A DNA stretch of 6,267 nt, taken from assembly GCA_003158895.1 (NCBI GenBank), contig PMLO01000078.1:1712-7978 (forward strand), in the 5' to 3' direction. This document shows positions 1 to 4,723 of the stretch, one piece after another. Position 1 is the first letter of the stretch. Each line of letters opens with the position of its first letter. A program made the translations under genes and the position numbers. The notes under the pieces were generated by a model, which searched no databases, was not told where the DNA came from, and worked only from the letters and a program-made list of their open reading frames with translations. This DNA is from Propionibacteriaceae bacterium (lineage in GTDB: Bacteria > Actinomycetota > Actinomycetes > Propionibacteriales > Propionibacteriaceae).

Positions 1-66
1 GAAGTGCCCGGGGACTGCTCACCTGCCGGCGTGTCGTGGCTTCTCGACTGGTGGGCGGCACGAGGC

Positions 67-2628
67 TCAGCTGCCCGCGTAGGGGAGCACCTTCAAGCTC
101 GACGCGTCCACCTCTGTCGTCAGCCCTCGTGCCTCGATCTGACGCGGCTCGCCGGGGCGAAGGTCGAGGTAGTTGTCGGAGAACCGGACGCCTGGTGCCG
201 GGGTCAGAACGTGGACGAAGTACGCGTATCGGTCGGCGGTGATGTCGATCGTTGCCGTACCGACGCCGGTCTCGATGACGTTCACGTCGAGGTTCGCGGG
301 CAGGAACGGGATGTCCTTGATCTCCGCGAAGAACAGGCGGTTCGCGGGGAACAAGCCGTCGGGGCTCTCCACCCACGCGACCTGGTCCCTACCGAAGTCG
401 CCGGCCGTGCTCCAGGCCATCACCGCGTGGCGGGGGCTGACCGTGGCCCGCACCTCGACGTGCTCGCCCAGTGCATCATCGACGCTGCCCAGCGTCACGA
501 GAGCACGTACATCGACGCGTGCCGCCGTGCTGTTCGAGAGCCACAGCTCGAGCCGGTTGCCGTCCAGTCTGAAACTCGCGAGTACAGGGGAGAACGCGCG
601 CTTCGCGTAGTAGTAGCCCGCCTTCGGTACGCCGTCGTAGTCGACCACCGACCACGTGAAGCCCGGCCAGACGTCGTTGAACTGCCAGATCAGCGTGCCG
701 TTGTTGCTCGGCTGGCGACGCCGGTAGTGCTCGATGCCGAACTTCAGCCCCTCAGCCTGGGACACCATGGTGAAGTCCACGTACTCCTCGAGCGAGGTGG
801 GCAGGCCCGTGATGATCTCGAGGATCGCGTCGCCCTTGTCCTTCGGGTTGTCCTTGTTGTGGGCGTCGAACGTGTGGCTGTGCACGCCGAGCGACTCTCG
901 CTCGATCCAGCGCTCGAGCGTCGACCGCTCGGGGGCGGCATGGATGCCGAACTCGCTGATGAACTTGCCCCGGTCGAGCGCGTACCGGCGGTAGTGCCGC
1001 GCCTCGCCGATCGACGCGAAGTCGCCGCCGCCCGCGCCGAAGTCCGTCCCGTGCCACACCTCCCACGCGTGCCGGTCGCCGTCGAGCACCCCGTTGGCCG
1101 CCATAAAGCCCTCCTCGGGCGCCTCGCCCCACGGGCTGCCCGGCCAGTACGGCACCGCACCGTCGTGCTCGGCCACCGCGCGGGGGAGCAGGTCGAAGAA
1201 GAAGCCCCACCCCCAGTCGCCCGGCTCGTAGCTCTGGTACGCGATGCCGTGGATGAGGTGTACCTCGTTGTTACCGGCCCACAGCGCCATGCACGCACGG
1301 TTACGCAGTCGGCGCACCTGGTACGCGGCCTCCGCGGCCACCTCTGCCGCGAGCCCCGCATCCTCGCTCGGGTAGTCGGTGCACGCGAACATGAAGTCGT
1401 GCCAGAGCATCACGCCGAGCTCGTCGCACGCGGTGTAGAACGCGTCCTGCTCGTACACGCCACCACCCCAGACACGCAGCATGTTCATGCCGCCGTCGCG
1501 GGCGAGCTCGACGAGCTCACGGTGCCGTTCCGGGGTGACCGAGCCGACCAGCATGCTCGCGGGGAGCCACGCGGCGCCGCGGGCGAAGATCGGTACGCCG
1601 TTGAGCACGAACCCGAACCGGTGCCCACCCTCCGGGTCCTCGGAGCGGTCCAGCCGGATCGTGCGGAGACCCACCCGGTCCTCGAGACGGTCGACCTCGA
1701 CGCCGTCGGCCAGGAGCGTGATCTCCAGATCGTGCAGGGCCGGCTCGCCCAAGTCGTGGCTCCACCAGAGCTGGGCGTCGGCAATGGTGAGGAAGGCGCT
1801 GCCGGAGCCCTCGACGATCGGGACGTCGAACTCGTACGGTTCCCCGCTGGGCGACGTGAGCACCGCGTGAGCCACCAGTGAACCCACCCGGAAGGCGTCC
1901 ACCTCCACGCTCACGGTCACGTCAGCGCTGCCGTCGGCGTGGATGGCATCCGTACGGACATGGTGACCCGAGATGACCGCAACCTTCTCGCGCCGCAGCT
2001 CGACGGGCCGCCAGATGCCGATGGACGGTACGCGCGGGCCGAAGTCCCAGCCCCAGGAGAATGTCGCCTTCCGGCGCAGTGTGGACAACGCGAGGCTCTC
2101 GGACAGGAACCCTTCGCTTCCCTGGGTGCCGTCGCCCTCGCCGATCTCGCCGAAGGCGCCCGCCAGTCGTCGGAAGGTCTCCGCGACGCTGGGCGGGACG
2201 TCGAGCCCCCGCAGTGGCGGCGAGAACCGCACGAGGATCTCGTTCGAGGCAGCCACTGTGTCGGTGACGTCGAACTCCGCCGGTCGGAACATGTTCGCGT
2301 GCGCACCGAGCCGTACCTCGTTCAGCCAGATCTCCGCCACCGTGTCGAGGCCGTGAAAGACGAGCCGTACACGCTCGTCCTCGGCGAGGTCTGACGGGCC
2401 TGCGAACCGGCCACGGAACCACCAGTCCCGCTCCTCGATCCACCCGATGGACGACTCGTTCTCGTCGCGGTACGGGTCCTCGATCCGCCCGACCGCCATC
2501 AACGACTCGTGGACCCCACCAGGCACGATCGCCGGCACCCATCCGGTCCCCGAGATCGAGCCGACATCGGCTCCGCACTCGGCCTCCGCGAGCTCGAACT
2601 GGTTCAGGAAAGTGCTGGTGCGGCTCAT
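67..2628 (-). CDS. GH2 family beta-mannosidase (cytoplasmic)
   Basis: An 853-aa exo-glycosidase expected to release terminal beta-D-mannose from short beta-mannosides or beta-1,4-manno-oligosaccharides with retention of configuration. The order fits GH2: an N-terminal jelly-roll sugar-binding domain (about 1-215, with IVPGGVH near 34-40, WLNEVRLG near 101-108 and SWGWDFGPR at 191-199), an Ig-like domain (about 216-330), a TIM barrel (about 331-680) and C-terminal beta domains. In the barrel, MLRVWGGG (383-390) leads to WAGNNE, whose E455 is the expected acid/base. KFISEFG carries E559, the expected nucleophile. WQFNDVWPGFTWSVVDYDG (648-666) is the conserved late-barrel segment. There is no signal peptide or membrane segment, so it should act on imported oligosaccharides. 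The ATG at 2628-2626 is preceded by GAGG (2638-2635) at 6 nt. The length is typical of the family. No transporter or second glycosidase lies in the window, so the exact substrate is open. Confidence 0.93.
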   Translation of the reverse strand: MSRTSTFLNQFELAEAECGADVGSISGTGWVPAIVPGGVHESLMAVGRIEDPYRDENESSIGWIEERDWWFRGRFAGPSDLAEDERVRLVFHGLDTVAEIWLNEVRLGAHANMFRPAEFDVTDTVAASNEILVRFSPPLRGLDVPPSVAETFRRLAGAFGEIGEGDGTQGSEGFLSESLALSTLRRKATFSWGWDFGPRVPSIGIWRPVELRREKVAVISGHHVRTDAIHADGSADVTVSVEVDAFRVGSLVAHAVLTSPSGEPYEFDVPIVEGSGSAFLTIADAQLWWSHDLGEPALHDLEITLLADGVEVDRLEDRVGLRTIRLDRSEDPEGGHRFGFVLNGVPIFARGAAWLPASMLVGSVTPERHRELVELARDGGMNMLRVWGGGVYEQDAFYTACDELGVMLWHDFMFACTDYPSEDAGLAAEVAAEAAYQVRRLRNRACMALWAGNNEVHLIHGIAYQSYEPGDWGWGFFFDLLPRAVAEHDGAVPYWPGSPWGEAPEEGFMAANGVLDGDRHAWEVWHGTDFGAGGGDFASIGEARHYRRYALDRGKFISEFGIHAAPERSTLERWIERESLGVHSHTFDAHNKDNPKDKGDAILEIITGLPTSLEEYVDFTMVSQAEGLKFGIEHYRRRQPSNNGTLIWQFNDVWPGFTWSVVDYDGVPKAGYYYAKRAFSPVLASFRLDGNRLELWLSNSTAARVDVRALVTLGSVDDALGEHVEVRATVSPRHAVMAWSTAGDFGRDQVAWVESPDGLFPANRLFFAEIKDIPFLPANLDVNVIETGVGTATIDITADRYAYFVHVLTPAPGVRFSDNYLDLRPGEPRQIEARGLTTEVDASSLKVLPYAGS

Positions 2629-2634
2629 GAGTAA

Positions 2635-2638
2635 CCTC
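2635..2638 (-). promoter_or_regulatory. Ribosome binding site of the beta-mannosidase gene
   Basis: On the minus strand GAGG (followed by TT) lies 6 nt before the ATG at 2628-2626. It supports the first in-frame ATG as the start. Its strength is moderate. Confidence 0.55.
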
Positions 2639-2676
2639 GTTCGACGATGAACACGACGGTGTGGATCTCGTGCTTA

Positions 2677-2705
2677 CTGATAGTTCCTATCGGACACACG
2701 CTCAA
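2677..2705 (-). promoter_or_regulatory. Candidate sigma70-type promoter of the beta-mannosidase gene
   Basis: Read on the minus strand, TTGAGC (2705-2700) and TATCAG (2682-2677) are separated by exactly 17 nt. Each matches four of six positions of the -35 and -10 consensus. Transcription would start near 2670, giving a leader of roughly 40 nt. The call is by eye and untested. Confidence 0.45.
2679..2691. promoter_or_regulatory. Candidate operator: inverted repeat over the mannosidase -10 box
   Basis: GATAG-TTC-CTATC is a perfect 5+5 inverted repeat with a 3-nt centre, and a further C/G pair lies one base outside each arm. It covers part of the proposed -10 box and the downstream end of the spacer, which is where a repressor would block transcription. 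It is the most A/T-rich stretch in this intergenic region. LacI, ROK or similar sugar-responsive repressors commonly control such genes, but none is encoded in the window. Confidence 0.4.
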
Positions 2706-2784
2706 CGAGAACCCGTCCCTTCGGCCGACGCGTCATGCGACATCATCCAGCTTCTCACCGCAGTCGGGGTGATTGTGCCTCGTC

Positions 2785-2807
2785 CCCTTGCCTTCGGGAG
2801 GTTAGGG
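2785..2807 (+). other. Possible hairpin upstream of the CsoR-like gene
   Basis: CCCTTGCCT (2785-2793) can pair with AGGTTAGGG (2799-2807) around a TCGGG loop. The 9-pair stem has one T-T mismatch and one G-T wobble. No T-run follows. It could be a transcription boundary or leader structure, or it could be chance in GC-rich DNA. Confidence 0.25.
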
Positions 2808-2852
2808 CTGAGCGTCCGTGGGGGACCGCTGGCGTCCGGAGAGAGGGCAGGA

Positions 2853-2876
2853 GATACCCTGACCCGTACCAGTATC
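2853..2876 (+). promoter_or_regulatory. Candidate promoter/operator of the CsoR-like gene
   Basis: GATAC (2853-2857) and GTATC (2872-2876) form a 5+5 inverted repeat around a 14-nt centre, and the whole 24-bp element is an imperfect palindrome. TACCCT (2855-2860) fits a TAnnnT actinobacterial -10 box, but no convincing -35 box sits at the right distance. The element ends directly before the ribosome binding site, so binding by the encoded repressor could give autoregulation, which is common in the CsoR family. It is not the classic G-rich TACCCC/GGGGTA CsoR palindrome. Confidence 0.3.
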
Positions 2877-2882
2877 AGGAGG
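2877..2882 (+). promoter_or_regulatory. Ribosome binding site fixing the CsoR-like start
   Basis: A perfect AGGAGG lies 5 nt before the ATG at 2888. It rules out the longer open frame that extends upstream to about 2735, whose extra residues have no CsoR-family character. Confidence 0.85.
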
Positions 2883-2887
2883 CACCG

Positions 2888-3145
2888 ATGGTCATCGATC
2901 CCGTAGAACTCGAGGCGACGCTCAAGCGTCTCAAGCGCGTACAAGGCCAAATCGGCGGCGTCATCACCATGATCGAGCAGGGCCGCGACTGCAAGGAGAT
3001 CGTCACGCAGGTCGCCGCGGCCAGCAAGGCCCTCGACCGTGCTGGTTTCGCGATCATCGCGACCGGACTCCGTGAGTGCGTCTTGAGCGAGGACTCCGAG
3101 TACGACTCCGCGCAGATGGAGAAGCTCTTCCTCTCGCTCGCCTGA
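2888..3145 (+). CDS. CsoR/DUF156-family metal- or persulfide-sensing transcriptional repressor
   Basis: An 85-aa all-helical repressor of the CsoR/RcnR/CstR superfamily. These are small dimers or tetramers without a helix-turn-helix that leave DNA on binding a metal, formaldehyde or reactive sulfur. The family signature is clear: LKRLKRVQGQIGGV (12-25), then EQGRDCKEIVTQVAAASKALD (30-50), then LRECV (61-65), ending in EKLFLSLA. The sensor positions are C35 and C64, but the residue four before C64, which is histidine in copper sensors, is G60. Position 3 is isoleucine rather than the histidine of nickel/cobalt RcnR. Such a Cys-x-Cys set without histidine resembles persulfide-responsive CstR, though many actinobacterial homologues with this pattern are uncharacterised. 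The length is normal. The gene runs in the same direction as holA with a 34-nt gap, and no metal transporter or sulfur gene is in view. Its ligand and targets are unknown; autoregulation is likely. Confidence 0.9.
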   Translation: MVIDPVELEATLKRLKRVQGQIGGVITMIEQGRDCKEIVTQVAAASKALDRAGFAIIATGLRECVLSEDSEYDSAQMEKLFLSLA

Positions 3146-3179
3146 GCCGCTCGGCGCAGAAAAGTCGGCGCGGACTGGC

Positions 3180-4172
3180 ATGCTGTCGCCCATGGCGGAT
3201 TCGTTGTTCGGCGCCCTGGTCCTCGTTGTGGGCCCGGAGTCGTATCTGGCTGAACAGCACCTGGCCGAGCTCCTCGCCGACGCGCTAGCCGAGTTTCCCA
3301 TGGCCACGGTCAACACCGTCGAGGCCGCCACGCTCACCGAGGGTCAGCTGCTGGAGATGACCGGCAGCGCCCTGCTCGCGGCGGAGTCCGTGGCCGTGGT
3401 GACGGCGGCTGACCTCTTACCCCCAGAGCTCACCGACACCCTCGTCGGTGTCGCCAAGGACATCCCGCTCGAAACGCTCCTCGTCGTCGTACATCCCGGC
3501 GGTGTTCGGGGCAAGGGCGTCCTCGACAAGCTCAAGCCCTTGTCCCGTCGCGTGATTGACTGCCCAGCGCTCAAACCGTGGGAGCTCGCCAAGTTCGCCA
3601 CCGACCGTGCGCGCCGCCTCGGCGCGAGGCTCGACGGCGAAGCCGCGCAACGGCTTGTCGAGGCGGTCGGCTCCGAGGCACGGGCCATCGCCGGCGCGGT
3701 CGAGCAGCTCGCCTCGGACTCGTCGGCGCCCACGCTCACCGCAGCGCACGTGCGGCGCTACTTCGCGGGACGCGCGGAGGTGTCGAGCTTCGCCGTCGCT
3801 GAGGACGTGCTGGCCGGCAACTACGGCCCGGCCATCGAGAAACTCAGGTGGGCGTTGTCGACCGGAGTCGCTCCCGTACTCGTCACCAGCGCGTTGGCGG
3901 GATCCTTCCGGGCGCTCGGGAAGTACTTCGAGGCCCGCGCCGACCGACGGCCCGAACCCGCGATCGCCAAGGACGTCGGCGTACCGCCCTGGAAGCTCAA
4001 GGACCTCGCGCGGCAGGCCCGCGCGTGGTCGCCCGCCGCCGTCGGCGCCGCCATCAAAGCCGTGGCCACCGCGGATGCCGATGTCAAGGGCGCCGCGGTC
4101 GACGCCGAGTTCGCCCTCGAGCGTCTGCTCACCGAGCTCCGCGACTGCCTGGAGTCCTCCAAGGTCAGTTGA
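3180..4172 (+). CDS. holA: DNA polymerase III subunit delta
   Basis: The delta subunit of the clamp loader, which opens the beta sliding clamp so that it can be placed on primed DNA at the replication fork. The 330-aa length is usual. The N-terminal AAA+-like domain begins with ALVLVVGPESYLAEQ (12-26) and, as expected for delta, has no Walker A motif. The lid region contains CPALKPWELAKF (128-139) and RRLGARLDGEAAQRLVEAVG (145-164). HVRRYFAGRAEVSSFAVAED (190-209) leads into the C-terminal collar domain, with VPPWKLKDLARQAR (268-281) and the closing DADVKGAAVDAEFALERLLTEL block. The start is uncertain: ATG 3180 (MLSPMAD) and ATG 3192 (MADSLFG, 326 aa) are both possible and neither has a good Shine-Dalgarno sequence. 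Translation may be coupled to the repressor gene ending 34 nt upstream, an inference from spacing only. The gene is convergent with rpsT. Confidence 0.95.
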   Translation: MLSPMADSLFGALVLVVGPESYLAEQHLAELLADALAEFPMATVNTVEAATLTEGQLLEMTGSALLAAESVAVVTAADLLPPELTDTLVGVAKDIPLETLLVVVHPGGVRGKGVLDKLKPLSRRVIDCPALKPWELAKFATDRARRLGARLDGEAAQRLVEAVGSEARAIAGAVEQLASDSSAPTLTAAHVRRYFAGRAEVSSFAVAEDVLAGNYGPAIEKLRWALSTGVAPVLVTSALAGSFRALGKYFEARADRRPEPAIAKDVGVPPWKLKDLARQARAWSPAAVGAAIKAVATADADVKGAAVDAEFALERLLTELRDCLESSKVS

Positions 4173-4185
4173 GAGGGCATGCGAA

Positions 4186-4214
4186 AGGCGCCCCGACCTT
4201 GAGTCGAAGCGCCT
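4186..4214. terminator. Candidate bidirectional terminator between holA and rpsT
   Basis: AGGCGC (4186-4191) pairs with GCGCCT (4209-4214). Inside it a second short stem, GAC/GTC, closes a CTTGA loop after a 3x3 internal loop. It lies in the 68-nt gap between two convergent stop codons, the expected place for a shared terminator. Neither side has a strong T-run, as is common in actinobacteria. A wider alternative pairing, CCGACC with GGTCGG further right, also exists. Confidence 0.5.
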
Positions 4215-4240
4215 GTACGCAGTGGGTCGGAAACCCTAGG

Positions 4241-4501
4241 TCAGAGAGCCGCAGCCTTGGACGCGATGGCCGACTTGTGGTTGGCAGCGTTGTTGGCGTG
4301 CACGACACCCTTGGTGACGGCCTTGTCGAACGCCCGCGTCGCGGACTTCGCCAGTTCAGTCGCCTTGGCGGTGTCGCCGGCGGCAACGGCCTCGTTGAAG
4401 TGACGCACCGAGGTGCGCAGGGCCGACTTCACGGCCTTGTTGCGCTGACGAGACTTCTCGTTCGTCTTGATCCGCTTCATCTGGGACTTGATGTTCGCCA
4501 C
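4241..4501 (-). CDS. rpsT: 30S ribosomal protein S20
   Basis: An 86-aa primary 16S rRNA-binding protein of the small subunit body. It is nearly all lysine/arginine-rich helix. The N-terminus ANIKSQMKRIKTNEKSRQRN (2-21) is the S20 hallmark, followed by KSALRTSVRHF, the AAGDTAKATELAKSATRAFD helix and the C-terminal VTKGVVHANNAANHKSAIAS segment. The length and ending are standard. The start codon is GTG (4501-4499), with AGAGG (4514-4510) 8 nt upstream. The gene is transcribed alone, convergent with holA and divergent from gad, from a promoter near 4583-4611. S20 is known to repress its own translation in E. coli, where the start is also a non-ATG codon; whether that holds here is unknown. Confidence 0.97.
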   Translation of the reverse strand: MANIKSQMKRIKTNEKSRQRNKAVKSALRTSVRHFNEAVAAGDTAKATELAKSATRAFDKAVTKGVVHANNAANHKSAIASKAAAL

Positions 4502-4509
4502 GGGGCAAG

Positions 4510-4514
4510 CCTCT
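4510..4514 (-). promoter_or_regulatory. Ribosome binding site of rpsT
   Basis: AGAGG on the minus strand lies 8 nt before the GTG start. It confirms GTG as the initiation codon, as does the universal MANIKSQ-type N-terminus. Confidence 0.75.
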
Positions 4515-4559
4515 TTTGGTCGATTGTTCTTCGGGTGGCACCCCGTGGGGCGCGCGTGT

Positions 4560-4574
4560 GCACCACGCTGGTGC
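4560..4574 (-). other. Hairpin in the rpsT leader
   Basis: A perfect GCACCA / TGGTGC 6-bp stem with a 3-nt loop lies near the 5' end of the predicted rpsT mRNA. A second, weaker GGGT/ACCC hairpin lies closer to the gene, around 4533-4543. They could be simple leader structures or sites for feedback control by S20. Confidence 0.4.
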
Positions 4575-4582
4575 GACGAGTC

Positions 4583-4611
4583 AATCTATCAGCGCACGCC
4601 GCACGGCCCAA
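4583..4611 (-). promoter_or_regulatory. Candidate promoter of rpsT
   Basis: On the minus strand TTGGGC (4611-4606) and TAGATT (4588-4583) are 17 nt apart. The -10 box fits the actinobacterial TAnnnT pattern, and the surrounding sequence is the most A/T-rich in this gap. Transcription would start near 4576, giving a leader of about 75 nt. Confidence 0.55.
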
Positions 4612-4615
4612 ATCC

Positions 4616-4626
4616 GGACGTCGTCC
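4616..4626. promoter_or_regulatory. Short palindrome between the rpsT and gad promoters
   Basis: GGACG-T-CGTCC is a perfect 5+5 inverted repeat beginning 4 nt upstream of the rpsT -35 box and about 45 nt upstream of the possible gad -10 box. The location suits a regulator acting on one or both genes. An 11-bp GC-rich palindrome can also arise by chance. Confidence 0.25.
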
Positions 4627-4671
4627 AGCAGGCGCCGAACGGGGCACCGCAGCCAGTGGACACGGCCCCAC

Positions 4672-4677
4672 TAGCAT
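4672..4677 (+). promoter_or_regulatory. Possible -10 box of the glutamate decarboxylase gene
   Basis: TAGCAT fits the TAnnnT pattern and would start a transcript near 4684, about 40 nt before the ATG. No recognisable -35 box precedes it at 16-19 nt. It may depend on an activator or an alternative sigma factor, or it may not be the promoter. Confidence 0.3.
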
Positions 4678-4690
4678 CCAGAACAGACGC

Positions 4691-4706
4691 GCCGCCTGGG
4701 TGCGGC
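4691..4706 (+). other. Hairpin just upstream of the gad ribosome binding site
   Basis: GCCGC (4691-4695) pairs with GCGGC (4702-4706) around a 6-nt loop, ending 6 nt before the AGGAGG box. In the predicted leader it could influence ribosome access, but it leaves the box itself unpaired. Confidence 0.3.
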
Positions 4707-4712
4707 CCTACG

Positions 4713-4718
4713 AGGAGG
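4713..4718 (+). promoter_or_regulatory. Ribosome binding site fixing the glutamate decarboxylase start
   Basis: A perfect AGGAGG lies 5 nt before the ATG at 4724. It sets the start inside a much longer open frame that runs without a stop from within holA (about 3848). The upstream part of that frame is out-of-frame holA and antisense rpsT. Confidence 0.85.
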
Positions 4719-4723
4719 ATCCC

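Noticed and set aside
1..22. A possible GTG start (22-20, minus strand) of another gene downstream of the beta-mannosidase
   Set aside because: Only seven codons are visible before the edge, no ribosome binding site precedes it, and nothing identifies a product.
1..66. A terminator for the beta-mannosidase gene
   Set aside because: Only short, imperfect stems such as TGCC/GGCA could be found; none is convincing and there is no T-run.
4..1881. A 625-codon open frame on the plus strand, opposite the beta-mannosidase gene
   Set aside because: It is antisense to a gene with clear GH2 catalytic motifs. Its product is rich in Arg/Val/Glu/His with no recognisable domain. Long antisense frames are usual in GC-rich genes because stop codons are rare there.
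2735..2887. An upstream extension of the CsoR-like protein by 51 codons
   Set aside because: The family's normal N-terminus begins at ATG 2888 behind a perfect ribosome binding site, and the extension covers the probable promoter.
3146..3179. Short repeats (TCGGCGC twice, GCCG-CT-CGGC) between the CsoR-like gene and holA as a terminator
   Set aside because: The stems are 4 bp or less with no T-run; they are too weak to separate the two genes.
2702..3337. A minus-strand open frame of about 211 codons across the CsoR-like gene and the start of holA
   Set aside because: It is antisense to two well-supported genes, with low-complexity composition and no domain signature.
3848..4723. An in-frame upstream extension of glutamate decarboxylase by 292 codons, suggesting a fusion protein
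   Set aside because: The extension runs out of frame through holA and antisense through rpsT, has Arg-rich nonsense composition, and a perfect AGGAGG box precedes ATG 4724 where family similarity follows.
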